A stretch of 46,443 nt of DNA, from NCBI GenBank assembly GCA_015665315.1, contig JADFAK010000059.1:1-46443 (forward strand), given 5' to 3'. A model generated the notes under the pieces. The model was not told where the DNA came from and searched no databases. It saw only the letters and a list, made by a program, of their open reading frames with translations. Positions 26,894-35,145 of this stretch are shown here, in pieces. Each line of letters begins with the position of its first letter. The first letter of the stretch is position 1. The translations under genes were made by a program, and so were the position numbers. The stretch is from Flavobacteriales bacterium. GTDB lineage: Bacteria; Bacteroidota; Bacteroidia; Flavobacteriales_D; Sanyastnellaceae.

Positions 26894-28549
26894 CTAGCCT
26901 TTGTCAAGAAAATATTGAAGCAATTGTTCTGTAGATCGATCGTGCATATTCGAGACCGTTTTACGACAAATCTCGTCGTAAATAGGGGCGGCCAATTGCT
27001 TGCCCAATTCAACTCCCCATTGATCAAAACTGAATATTCCCCACAAATAACCCTGTACGAATATTTTGTGCTCGTACATGGCGATTAATTGTCCAAGCGA
27101 CTCAGGATCAAGCTCCTTGAATAAGATCGACGTGCTGGGCCGGTCTCCTTCAAATGTGCGATAGGGGGCCAACTTCAACGCCGATTCCTCATCCATACCC
27201 TTGGCCAAAAGCTCTTCGTACGCAGCCTTTTCAGTTTTCCCAGTCATCAAGGCTTCGGGCTGTGCCAAGAAATTGGCCAATAACATTTCATGGTTCGATC
27301 TGTTTGCATTTCCCAAGCGACAAGCGCAAATGAAGTCACAGGGTACAATTGTGCTTCCTTGATGCAATAATTGGAAATATGCGTGCTGCGCATCCGTTCC
27401 CGAAGATCCCCAAACGATCGGACTCGTGTGTAAATTCACCTTTCTCCCTTGTCGATCAACACTTTTACCATTGCTCTCCATTTCAGCCTGTTGGAGGTAA
27501 GCCGGAAAATATTGAAGTAAGTCGGTATAAGGAATGATCGCGTGCGTTTCGTAGTTCAAAAAATTCCGGTTCCAAATACCCAATAAAGCCATCATCACAG
27601 GGACGTTGTGCTCAAACGCTTCATTCCGAAAATGTTCATCCATCTTCTCCCCACCTCGCAATAAAGATTTGAAATTGTCGAAGCCCACGGCCAGACATAC
27701 GCTCAGCCCCACGGCCGACCACAATGAAAATCTTCCCCCTACCCAATTCCAAACTTGAAATACGCGATCAGACTGGATACCAAAGGACTCAACTGCCGAT
27801 TGGTCGCTGCTCACACCGACAAAGTGATGCTGCACAGCGTCATGACCTAAGGAAGCAACAATCCATTCCTTCGCTAGCTTGGCATTGGCCATCGTTTCTT
27901 GTGTCGTAAACGTCTTAGACACGACTACAAAAAGTGTTGTTTCTGGATCTAGTTCTGCCAAGGCAAAATGCATGGCATTTCCATCCACGTTCGACACATA
28001 ATCAACTTTGAGACGTGTCCTGTAATGCGCCAAGGCTTTGGTCACCATGTGCGGACCCAAATCTGATCCGCCAATGCCAATGTTTATGACATGGTCAATC
28101 TTTTTTCCTGTAAATCCGCGAATTGATCCGCCCAACACGCCATCCACATAGAGCTTCATAGCCTGCAATTGCAGGTCTACCTCGCCATGAACAATCGCAT
28201 CCTTGGGATCATTTGACGCCGAAGCACGCAAAACTGTGTGCCTAACCGCCCGACCTTCAGTTTCATTGATTGGAGCGCCGTTGAACAAAAGTTCTATTGC
28301 CTCCGACAAGCCACAATCGTTGGCCATTTTCAATAATCGGCTCTTTGCCTGAACCGATAGGCGATTTTTCGAGTAATCAAAAAGCAGCTCTTCCGTCTCG
28401 ATTGAAAAATCCACATGGCGATTCGCATCATGGAACAATTCTTTCAGCGTCGTTTCCCGCTCTTTTGTGGCTAGGTCGATTAAATCTTGCAGACCGTCCC
28501 ACGTGTTCAAATTCTCCTTTTTAAGCATCTCTTTCAATCCTACAAGCAT
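26894..28549 (-). CDS. pgi: Glucose-6-phosphate isomerase
   Basis: This 551-residue protein matches the long-form family. Both signatures are present: VGGRFSLWSAVGLS and GIFSFDQWGVELGKQLA. The active-site region INIGIGGSDLGP and the SKTFTTQET phosphate-binding loop are also intact. It interconverts glucose 6-phosphate and fructose 6-phosphate in the cytoplasm, in glycolysis and gluconeogenesis, and pairs functionally with the class II aldolase at 38687. It is a single gene divergent from the arylsulfotransferase-like gene, with 75 nt between the starts. Confidence 0.98.
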   Translation of the reverse strand: MLVGLKEMLKKENLNTWDGLQDLIDLATKERETTLKELFHDANRHVDFSIETEELLFDYSKNRLSVQAKSRLLKMANDCGLSEAIELLFNGAPINETEGRAVRHTVLRASASNDPKDAIVHGEVDLQLQAMKLYVDGVLGGSIRGFTGKKIDHVINIGIGGSDLGPHMVTKALAHYRTRLKVDYVSNVDGNAMHFALAELDPETTLFVVVSKTFTTQETMANAKLAKEWIVASLGHDAVQHHFVGVSSDQSAVESFGIQSDRVFQVWNWVGGRFSLWSAVGLSVCLAVGFDNFKSLLRGGEKMDEHFRNEAFEHNVPVMMALLGIWNRNFLNYETHAIIPYTDLLQYFPAYLQQAEMESNGKSVDRQGRKVNLHTSPIVWGSSGTDAQHAYFQLLHQGSTIVPCDFICACRLGNANRSNHEMLLANFLAQPEALMTGKTEKAAYEELLAKGMDEESALKLAPYRTFEGDRPSTSILFKELDPESLGQLIAMYEHKIFVQGYLWGIFSFDQWGVELGKQLAAPIYDEICRKTVSNMHDRSTEQLLQYFLDKG

Positions 28550-28591
28550 TGTTTGATTCCTTCAAAATGTCTGTCTACCAAGATACATTAC

Positions 28592-28599
28592 TATCTTTG
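28592..28599 (+). promoter_or_regulatory. Bacteroidota -7 box for the arylsulfotransferase-like gene
   Basis: TATCTTTG lies 25 nt before ATG 28625. It supports that ATG over the in-frame ATG at 28487, which would place the start inside the divergent pgi gene. Confidence 0.6.
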
Positions 28600-28624
28600 T
28601 AGCCTATTGACCAAAATCACAAAT

Positions 28625-30535
28625 ATGAAAAAACTTATACTTTCTATTGTCCCTATCATGTTGTCTGCACTGTGTATCGGACAAATAACTGTATCCAACA
28701 TCACGGCAGAAAGCGAAGTTAACAATGTCCTTCGCTATGACGTAAGCTTCGACACCAACGAAGATTGTTACTCGTATCTAAAGTACTACAGATCAGTGAC
28801 CGATTCATTGGGCAACCCGCTGGACACGGTGTGGGTAAATTCTGAAATGATCGGACCTACCTCTTCGCACTCATTTCACATTGTGGAAATGGTGGCCGAG
28901 CAAACCTACGGGTTTCAAATTAACGCCTTCAACGAAGGTTCTTGTGTGCAAACGGATTACGAGACATTTCAAACGGCTCCGCTTCCTGATGTAGTCCCTG
29001 TCTTGGATACTACTTTATTCTTTGATGCGGAAGCTGAGCTTACTGGTTACTACCTCACCAACACAGTTCTCGTTCCGGACAAGACAGTTCAGATTTTCAA
29101 CCGTAAAGGTGAAGTTGTATGGTATGACTACCACAGTGGTGAACCCAATGTCGGAAATTCGCAGACCTGCCAAGCTTTCAATGTGACGGAAGATGACAAT
29201 ATGATCCTCCTAGAATGCCATGAAATCACCTTACGTGATTACGACAGCAATATCCTTGAATACGTTGATATGAATGGTACGGAATACGATACCTTATATT
29301 TCCACCACGACGCGATTGTCAACGAAGCAGGTAACTTTGTTGTTATTGCTGGTGCCGGAAGAGAAATTCCTTCGGGAGACTCGACTTTGTTGGTAATGGA
29401 AGAAAATCTCCTCGAAATTACTCCGTTAGGCGAGGTAGTTTGGGAATGGACTTCGTATGATCACTTCGATCCAACTGGTGCGACTAATCAAAATGGATTC
29501 TACTTGTCAACTTTTGGAGCCGAAAGTATCAATTGGCTACATGCCAATGCCGTTTTCCAAGACAACGACGGACACTACCTCGTTTCGTTCAAAGAACTCG
29601 ATCAGATTGTTAAAATCAATAGCTCATCGGGTGATGTCATGTGGAAACTAGGGGGTGAAGATCCAGACATCGAATTCCTTCCTTTCGACTACTTTGGCGA
29701 TCAGCATGCAATTAACCGAACTGCTGTTGGAACTTACATGATTTACGACAACACCGGCCTAGATACCTTGAGCCGATTGATGGAATTCTCATTGGACTTC
29801 TATGATGATCCGGTGGCAATCAACGAATGGGAGTATGTTCTTCCAGCCGATCTATTCTCCAATATCCTTGGCTCTGCCGAAAGGTTGCCAAACGGAAATC
29901 GATTCGGATGCTCAGGAAATAAAGGAACTATTGTCGAAGTAAACTCGGCCGCAGAGCCTGTGTGGAGACTTCGCCAATCGGCCTGGATGTACCGCTGCTT
30001 TTTCCTAGAAGCTCCATTCCCTGCCCCTGCCGAAATCGAAGACATTACCATGGGAGACAATCCTACTTTATTGTGTGAGACTGAAGCTGCATTCGCCTTG
30101 AATGCCGAGCCAGCTGGCGGATACTGGAGTGGTGATGGTGTTGCCAATGGCATGTTCGACCCAGCAATAGCCGGAGTAGGTACACACGTCCTTAAGTTCA
30201 AATGGGGATGGAATACCGAAACAATCGAAATTGAAGTGAGCGATCAAGTTCCTCCATGCGCTGTCTCAGTCGAGGAAGAAGCTGATCAACTGGCGATTCA
30301 ACTATATCCAAACCCTGTTGGGAACCAACTCACCGTTCAATTCAACAACCAGATTTCTGGAAAAACAGTCATCCAGATTGTTGATGTTACCGGTAAGGTT
30401 GTACGTTCACAAGAGGTGAATGGCTCAGTGCAGACGATCAACATAGATGTCGCAGATTTGGCCAACGGACTCTACACGCTTTCAATCAGCGGTGCCGACA
30501 ACTTTACATCTGAGCACTTCGTAATTTCGAAGTAG
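28625..30535 (+). CDS. Arylsulfotransferase-like (ASST family) protein, T9SS-secreted
   Basis: This 636-residue protein has a signal peptide (MKKLILSIVPIMLSALCIGQ). After an FN3-like segment (about 20-125), residues about 140-500 form the six-bladed ASST-type propeller, with His-containing motifs HHDA (H227, H228), LHANA (H306) and DQHAINR (H361) and repeated 'GEVVW' blades. Known PLP-independent aryl sulfate sulfotransferases move sulfate between phenols using a catalytic His; the acceptor here is unknown. A type A T9SS sorting domain (QLYPNPVGNQL ... GLYTLSIS) ends the protein, so it works outside the cell. The start is chosen by the promoter box at 28592 and the signal peptide. A strong terminator follows. 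Confidence 0.87.
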   Translation: MKKLILSIVPIMLSALCIGQITVSNITAESEVNNVLRYDVSFDTNEDCYSYLKYYRSVTDSLGNPLDTVWVNSEMIGPTSSHSFHIVEMVAEQTYGFQINAFNEGSCVQTDYETFQTAPLPDVVPVLDTTLFFDAEAELTGYYLTNTVLVPDKTVQIFNRKGEVVWYDYHSGEPNVGNSQTCQAFNVTEDDNMILLECHEITLRDYDSNILEYVDMNGTEYDTLYFHHDAIVNEAGNFVVIAGAGREIPSGDSTLLVMEENLLEITPLGEVVWEWTSYDHFDPTGATNQNGFYLSTFGAESINWLHANAVFQDNDGHYLVSFKELDQIVKINSSSGDVMWKLGGEDPDIEFLPFDYFGDQHAINRTAVGTYMIYDNTGLDTLSRLMEFSLDFYDDPVAINEWEYVLPADLFSNILGSAERLPNGNRFGCSGNKGTIVEVNSAAEPVWRLRQSAWMYRCFFLEAPFPAPAEIEDITMGDNPTLLCETEAAFALNAEPAGGYWSGDGVANGMFDPAIAGVGTHVLKFKWGWNTETIEIEVSDQVPPCAVSVEEEADQLAIQLYPNPVGNQLTVQFNNQISGKTVIQIVDVTGKVVRSQEVNGSVQTINIDVADLANGLYTLSISGADNFTSEHFVISK

Positions 30536-30555
30536 TATAAGAACATGAAAGCTTT

Positions 30556-30596
30556 AAAAGGCGCAAGACGGTTTCCTTCGTTTTGCGCCTTTTTTC
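30556..30596 (+). terminator. Rho-independent terminator between convergent genes
   Basis: An AAAAGGCGCAA/TTGCGCCTTTT stem is followed by TTTTTTC on the plus strand. On the minus strand it ends in TTTTAAAG, so it may also serve the convergent xerD gene ending at 30613. Confidence 0.88.
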
Positions 30597-30612
30597 ATGC
30601 ATAAAGCAAATG

Positions 30613-31542
30613 TTATTTCTTCTTTCGAGAAGATCTCTCCTTAGCGTATCGCGGATGGTAGTCTAAGACTTCTTGCTTTAGATACTCTCTATCCAAATGG
30701 GTGTAGATCTCAGTCGTGGTGATCGATTCATGCCCAAGCATTTCCTGCACAGCACGCAAGTCAGCCCCACCCTCCACTAAATGGGTCGCAAATGAATGTC
30801 TGAACGTGTGAGGTGATACACGCTTCTTCAACCCTATTTGCTCGCAGAGCTGCTTAATAATCGTAAACACCATGACCCTTGTCAACTGAGCACCCCGACG
30901 ATTGAGGAAAACGCAGTTCTCATGTCCATCCTGAATATCCACGTGCACGCGCACTTCATTCATGTAAATATTGATGTACTTGATGGCCGTCGAACCAATA
31001 GGCACAAGCCTCTCCTTGTCTCCCTTTCCAATCACGCGCACAAATCCCTCGTCGAAGAATAGACCCGACTGCTTCAATGAAACCAACTCACTCACCCTGA
31101 GTCCGCATGAATACAAGGTCTCCAACATCGCTCTATTTCGCGGACCTTCCGGCTTACTTAGATCGATCGCCTTGATTAGCTCTTCTATTTCCGAATAGGC
31201 AAGCGTGTCGGGTAACTTTCTTCCCAAGCGCGGACCTTCGATCAGCTCTATTGGATTGTCGGCAAGAAGGCCTTCAAGCACCAGATACTTGTAAAAACCT
31301 TTGATTCCACTGATTATGCGGCCTTGTGTTCGGGCCGACAAACCGAGTTCGTTGATCCATGTCAAAAATTGTTCAAAATCTTGGATTGTAATTTTCAGGT
31401 ATGAGACATCCGGACGGTTGTCCTCCATGAACACCTGAAGCTTTGATAGATCGTTGAGATAGGCCTCAATGCTGTTCGCAGCAAGAGATTTCTCGAGCTG
31501 TAAATACGACTTGTAACTCTTTATGGCTATTTTCCAATTCAT
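30613..31542 (-). CDS. xerD: Tyrosine recombinase XerD (chromosome dimer resolution)
   Basis: This 309-residue protein has the full XerC/D layout: an N-terminal SAM-like core-binding domain (about 1-95) and a catalytic domain with R149 (SCGLRVSEL), K173 (GKGDKERLVP), H245 and R248 (SPHTFRHSFATHL), H271 (MLGHESITTTEIYTH) and Y280. It resolves chromosome dimers at dif with a partner or alone. No integrated element or att-like repeats surround it, so it is the housekeeping enzyme and not a phage integrase. A terminator-like hairpin ends 13 nt before the start codon. Confidence 0.95.
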   Translation of the reverse strand: MNWKIAIKSYKSYLQLEKSLAANSIEAYLNDLSKLQVFMEDNRPDVSYLKITIQDFEQFLTWINELGLSARTQGRIISGIKGFYKYLVLEGLLADNPIELIEGPRLGRKLPDTLAYSEIEELIKAIDLSKPEGPRNRAMLETLYSCGLRVSELVSLKQSGLFFDEGFVRVIGKGDKERLVPIGSTAIKYINIYMNEVRVHVDIQDGHENCVFLNRRGAQLTRVMVFTIIKQLCEQIGLKKRVSPHTFRHSFATHLVEGGADLRAVQEMLGHESITTTEIYTHLDREYLKQEVLDYHPRYAKERSSRKKK

Positions 31543-31545
31543 CTA

Positions 31546-31580
31546 AAAAGACAAACCCCTAAGGACGTTTCCTAGGGGTC
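31546..31580 (-). terminator. Terminator-like hairpin directly upstream of the xerD start
   Basis: On the minus strand ACCCCT-AGGA pairs with TCCT(T)AGGGGT around a 4-nt loop with one bulged base, followed by TTGTCTTTTTAG and then the xerD ATG at 31542. It can terminate transcription from the SPOR-like gene (stop at 31682), but it also lies inside any xerD leader starting at the box 31622-31629. Confidence 0.75.
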
Positions 31581-31621
31581 TGATTCTAAAATTACCTAAA
31601 CAAATTCTATTATTAATTAAC

Positions 31622-31629
31622 CAAAATTA
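31622..31629 (-). promoter_or_regulatory. Possible -7 box for xerD
   Basis: TAATTTTG on the minus strand matches TAnnTTTG. It lies about 80 nt before the xerD ATG and upstream of the hairpin at 31546-31580, so its transcript would carry the hairpin. Confidence 0.4.
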
Positions 31630-31681
31630 CTATTTGTATATGTGCTCAGAATTCCGAAGAATTAGAGTACTGCATCCATAT

Positions 31682-33097
31682 TTATTGGTACCACTGCTGC
31701 TTCGAAATCATCAAAGCCTCTTGCACTGTGATACGTTCGCCGTTGTTGTAGGCGCTTACAAACGGTCCGTTAAAATTGTACGTTCCGTTGATTCTTTCAC
31801 GACTATCTCTAGCTCCTTTATATTCTGCATGTGAACCAGTCGTGTACTTTACCCATCCCTCGTGATGTTCGATATTGAACTTCTCTGTGAAATTGTGACG
31901 TTTCTGGAAATACGATTTTCCCACGGTGTTGTGCCCCGCTACGATCTGCACCTTGTAAGAGATTCCCGTTTCAGGGTCTGGCACTGTTGTCGCTTTCGGT
32001 GTATCCTTTATTTTCGTTGAGTTATCCGCCACGCTGTTATCAACCGGCTCTTCGTCAACCTGCTTCACCACCTCCTTCACAGGCTCCTTTGTCGATTCTT
32101 TGGGAGTCACTTTAGGTGCTACTTCTTCGGCAACATCCTCGATGGTCTCCTCAACAAGCTCTTCGGTTTCTTCAATCGTTTCAGCTACAAGATCTTCGGT
32201 TGTGTCAATCGTCTCTTCTACAACCTCAGCAATATCGCTGTTATCAGCACTTGAATCACCATCAATTACGGGGATTTCCATTGGCGAATTATTCGCAACG
32301 AACGAGAATGTTCCGTCTATTTCCGGACTTGACATAGAAGACATGGCTTGCAAACGATAACTTACAGTGAAGGAACTGGTCGAAGGGGCATCAAACCACA
32401 CATACTTAATCCCAGCACTTTCAATCGTGGCAATGGCACCATCCGAATCGTCTTCTTCAACTGCAAAACCAGGAGGAACCTTTTCCATTATCTTGGCAAA
32501 CCCTTCTAAGTCGGCATTCGTCACTTCCAATTTCACGAGATATTCAGTCGACGAAATTTCAGTCACATAGCGCTTGCACTGCATCGATCCATCTTCTGTC
32601 GTTCCTTGGTTTGACCCCGGTGGATTATCGCTTGCAACATCACCGTTTTCTTCTGGATCCTCATCTCCAGCAACTCCAATAGCGATCAACTTGCTTTGAA
32701 GGTCGTAATCAACTCGCTGATTCTCCTTGATATATGAGAATGCACCTTTGACGACTAGATTGCCATTTGCCGAAGGCTCAGCAGTAATGTTGTAGCTAAC
32801 AGTAAACTCTTGTTTATCCGGCAAAGTCATCCATATATACTTCGCCTTCTGACCAGAAAAAGTAAATGAAGCCCCCTCAGTAGCCACGGGTGCTGCGCTC
32901 AATCCGCCAGGCAAGATCAATTCCAACTTCGCAAATCCAGCTATATCTCCCTTATTGATGCTTATCTCCACCAATTTAGTTTCGCCTACCTGAAGCGTCG
33001 TTGGTGTATTGTCTTCAATAATTACTCCGTCATCGAAGAACAGTTGAAAAACGAAAACTCCTAAGAAGTTGAGTATAAGTAAAGGGTACTTGATCAT
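31682..33097 (-). CDS. Envelope protein with duplicated domain, acidic linker and SPOR-like C-terminus
   Basis: This 471-residue protein begins with a hydrophobic signal or anchor (about residues 1-20). Two copies of a domain of about 100 residues follow (about 40-140 and 180-280). They share GFAK(L/I), a PGG/PPG turn, a K-Y-(I/V)-W core and F-T-V-S-Y. I do not recognise this domain. Residues about 285-360 form a low-complexity acidic Thr/Glu linker. The last 90 residues (SYKVQIVAGHN ... GPFVSAYNNGERITVQEAL) have the pattern of Bacteroidota SPOR-like domains, which in other proteins bind denuded peptidoglycan. It is likely a periplasmic protein linking outer or inner membrane and cell wall. 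The role is inferred from architecture. Confidence 0.75.
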   Translation of the reverse strand: MIKYPLLILNFLGVFVFQLFFDDGVIIEDNTPTTLQVGETKLVEISINKGDIAGFAKLELILPGGLSAAPVATEGASFTFSGQKAKYIWMTLPDKQEFTVSYNITAEPSANGNLVVKGAFSYIKENQRVDYDLQSKLIAIGVAGDEDPEENGDVASDNPPGSNQGTTEDGSMQCKRYVTEISSTEYLVKLEVTNADLEGFAKIMEKVPPGFAVEEDDSDGAIATIESAGIKYVWFDAPSTSSFTVSYRLQAMSSMSSPEIDGTFSFVANNSPMEIPVIDGDSSADNSDIAEVVEETIDTTEDLVAETIEETEELVEETIEDVAEEVAPKVTPKESTKEPVKEVVKQVDEEPVDNSVADNSTKIKDTPKATTVPDPETGISYKVQIVAGHNTVGKSYFQKRHNFTEKFNIEHHEGWVKYTTGSHAEYKGARDSRERINGTYNFNGPFVSAYNNGERITVQEALMISKQQWYQ

Positions 33098-33287
33098 TTT
33101 TGGCTGCTTTGTATCCCAAAATTGGGGGCTGAATCAACTCTGCAAACAAATCTATCGGCATTTACCCCTATTTTCGAAGGGGTCCCTTGTAGTTTCAAAC
33201 AGAAATTTGTGGATAAGGGTCGAATACCATTCCGCTATCACCAACAGAAAACTTGCGCTGGGAATGATGAAAAATGAGCGAGAAAAA

Positions 33288-34454
33288 TCAAAGCAAATTC
33301 TCGTACAGCTGGCGCATATCAGCCACTAAGCGTTGATGAGAATATTTCGGAGCCACATGCTTTCCTGCGTGACCAAATCGATCTCTCATTTCCTGGGATT
33401 CTATCATTTGGCTCAAGCCTTCGGCAAATGCATCTAGATCGTCGCTCGGAACTAGTAAGCCCGAAACACCATGCTCCACAATGTCGTTCACGCCACCCAC
33501 ATTGGTAGAAATAACAGGCACTCCGGCCGATTGGGCTTCAATCAGACTTACAGGAGTACCTTCATTGTACGAGGTCATAGCCACGATATCAGATCCTGCC
33601 ATCACACTGTCAACATCCTTTTCCCAACCAGTAAATATGATCCCAGAATCTTTGTCCGTCGAATACATCATGTCTCTCTCGGCACACCAAGATTTCAATT
33701 CATCTTCCAATTCTCCTCCGCCGACGACCAGACCTATAATAGGTTTAGAACTAGTGACCATGACTTTTTGCATCGCTTCCAAAAAGAGCTTATGGTTTTT
33801 AATACCTGTGAGTCTGCCTACAATAGAAACCACCACCTTATCATTCGCCAAAGCCCACTTGGTCCTAAATGCTTCTCGCTTTGCATCCATCGATTCTGAA
33901 AACCTGCTCAAATCAAAACCAAGTCGTATAATATGCGTCTGCTCAGGCGAGCAAATCCTATACTTCTCAGTCAGATCATAGTGCTGCTCAGGGGAGATGG
34001 CGACGATGACATTCGATTTTTTAGCCAAATACCTCTCGGCTTGCATGAAAACCTTGGTCTTAGCTGGTGAAAAATAACCATCAAACACATGTCCGTGAAA
34101 AGTATGAACGACCGCAGGCACTTTCATCCTCGAAGCAGCCAAGCGACCAATTGCACCTGCCTTCGCTGCATGCGTATGTACGATGTCTGGTTTAAAGTCA
34201 GCTATCCGCTTACATAACCATTTATAGGCTTGTCGGTCCTTAAAAAAGTCGACCGATCGATGCATATGGGGCACATATTCAAAGGGTTGCTTTAAATCTT
34301 CCAGTAAATAAGCCGATGATTTTTCGTGTGGGTCGTGCATCCCTCCTACCAACATAGTCTCGTAATCATCGCCCATGTACTTGGCCAAGTAACTCGCGTT
34401 GTAGGTTGGTCCGCCAAGATTAAAGCGATTTAGAATTCGAAGAATGCGTGGCAT
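33288..34454 (-). CDS. Glycosyltransferase family 4
   Basis: This 388-residue protein has the GT-B fold of family 4. The N-terminal half contains RFNLGGPTYNAS, DIVHTHAAKAGAIGRLAA and HTFHGHVFDGYF. The C-terminal half has VSIVGRLTGIKNHKLFLEAM and the donor-binding region NEGTPVSLIEAQSAGVPVIS followed by VGGVNDIVE. It transfers a sugar from an activated donor, probably in cell-surface polysaccharide synthesis. No other polysaccharide genes are adjacent. I start it at ATG 34454 (MPRILRILNRF) and not at GTG 34484, because the longer form adds ten residues with no family match and overlaps a promoter-like CAAAGTAA (minus TTACTTTG). Confidence 0.92.
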   Translation of the reverse strand: MPRILRILNRFNLGGPTYNASYLAKYMGDDYETMLVGGMHDPHEKSSAYLLEDLKQPFEYVPHMHRSVDFFKDRQAYKWLCKRIADFKPDIVHTHAAKAGAIGRLAASRMKVPAVVHTFHGHVFDGYFSPAKTKVFMQAERYLAKKSNVIVAISPEQHYDLTEKYRICSPEQTHIIRLGFDLSRFSESMDAKREAFRTKWALANDKVVVSIVGRLTGIKNHKLFLEAMQKVMVTSSKPIIGLVVGGGELEDELKSWCAERDMMYSTDKDSGIIFTGWEKDVDSVMAGSDIVAMTSYNEGTPVSLIEAQSAGVPVISTNVGGVNDIVEHGVSGLLVPSDDLDAFAEGLSQMIESQEMRDRFGHAGKHVAPKYSHQRLVADMRQLYENLL

Positions 34455-34544
34455 ATAGTAGGAATCGAAGGCTGATGAACGCACAAAGTAACCGAATCAC
34501 ATGCGAATGCCAAGAAGTTCGGAAAGGAATTGTGTAAAATAAGA

Positions 34545-34568
34545 AATCCGCCCCCTTTGGGGCGGATT
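34545..34568. other. Perfect GC-rich hairpin with no obvious parent gene
   Basis: A 10-bp perfect stem AATCCGCCCC/GGGGCGGATT has a 4-nt loop. On the minus strand it is followed by TCTTATTTT, which fits a terminator. However, no minus-strand gene lies between it and ribBA, whose 3' end is near 35146. Confidence 0.65.
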
Positions 34569-34686
34569 GTCTTAACCAAATTATCACTTAAAATACTTAA
34601 CTACTATATTTAACCTTTCTTAAAGTATGCCTCAAAAGTAGAAGATCGGTTGGGCGTAATTCGTAGGACACAAGATCATAGAATAC

Positions 34687-34702
34687 GTAGGAATATTCCT
34701 AC
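34687..34702. promoter_or_regulatory. 16-nt perfect palindrome upstream of rpmE2
   Basis: GTAGGAATATTCCTAC is a perfect inverted repeat, 34 nt upstream of the -33 element of the rpmE2 promoter. The size and symmetry fit a dimeric regulator site, but the regulator is unknown. Confidence 0.4.
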
Positions 34703-34736
34703 AAAGTCATTCAATGCAATTTTCCTCTTGTAGGTC

Positions 34737-34768
34737 TTGTTCAAATTAAGAAAGTTTCATTATCTTTG
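34737..34768 (+). promoter_or_regulatory. Bacteroidota promoter of rpmE2
   Basis: TTG at 34737-34739 and TATCTTTG at 34761-34768 are separated by 21 nt, matching the phylum consensus. The predicted transcript starts about 20 nt before the ATG. Confidence 0.75.
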
Positions 34769-34794
34769 CGCTCCATTTCGCAAAAAGAAGTATT

Positions 34795-35052
34795 ATGAAA
34801 AAAGACATTCATCCAGAAAGCTACAGAATGGTAGTATTTAAGGATATTTCAGCTGATTACCAGTTTTTGGGTAAATCTACTGCTGAAACAAGTGAGACAG
34901 TTACTTGGGAAGATGGAAACGAGTATCCTATGATTAAGTTGGAGATCTCTTCAATGTCTCATCCGTTCTTCACTGGAAAAATGCAGTTTGTTGATACGGC
35001 AGGTCGTATTGACAAGTTTAAGACGAAGTACGATAAGTGGAAGAAGAAATAA
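34795..35052 (+). CDS. rpmE2: 50S ribosomal protein L31 type B (zinc-independent)
   Basis: This 85-residue protein is the type B L31 ([38 protein letters not shown]). It contains no cysteine, so it belongs to the zinc-free form of this large-subunit protein. In bacteria with two forms the zinc-free one is often induced by zinc starvation through Zur; in Bacteroidota it is commonly the only form. It has its own promoter and terminator and is monocistronic. Confidence 0.97.
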   Translation: MKKDIHPESYRMVVFKDISADYQFLGKSTAETSETVTWEDGNEYPMIKLEISSMSHPFFTGKMQFVDTAGRIDKFKTKYDKWKKK

Positions 35053-35074
35053 TTCTTCTCTTACTCTAAATATT

Positions 35075-35107
35075 AAAGGCCGACTTATTGTCGGCCTTTG
35101 CTTTTTG
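35075..35107 (+). terminator. Rho-independent terminator of rpmE2, possibly bidirectional
   Basis: A perfect 10-bp stem AAAGGCCGAC/GTCGGCCTTT with a 5-nt loop is followed by GCTTTTTG. The AAA at the left arm allows weaker termination of the convergent ribBA gene. Confidence 0.92.
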
Positions 35108-35145
35108 TAGGTTTTTCGATAGCGTCATGCTACCGTAAAAAGGGA

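Larger units (their letters stand above)
34455..34794. other. 340-nt intergenic region with hairpin, palindrome and rpmE2 promoter
   Basis: No protein-coding frame was found. The stretch holds a promoter-like box for the glycosyltransferase (34484-34491, minus, one mismatch), the GC-rich hairpin at 34545-34568, a 16-nt perfect palindrome at 34687-34702, and the rpmE2 promoter at 34737-34768. Confidence 0.7.

Noticed and set aside
28487-28624. Upstream start of the arylsulfotransferase-like protein
   Set aside because: It would overlap pgi and lie upstream of the TATCTTTG promoter box; ATG 28625 gives a clean signal peptide.
30613-31542. Tyrosine recombinase as a sign of an integrated mobile element
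   Set aside because: It has the length and motifs of housekeeping XerD, with ordinary neighbours and no flanking direct repeats, tRNA or phage genes.
33069-33329. 86-aa plus-strand frame between the SPOR-like and glycosyltransferase genes
   Set aside because: It overlaps both neighbouring genes on the other strand and has no supporting start signal or family match.
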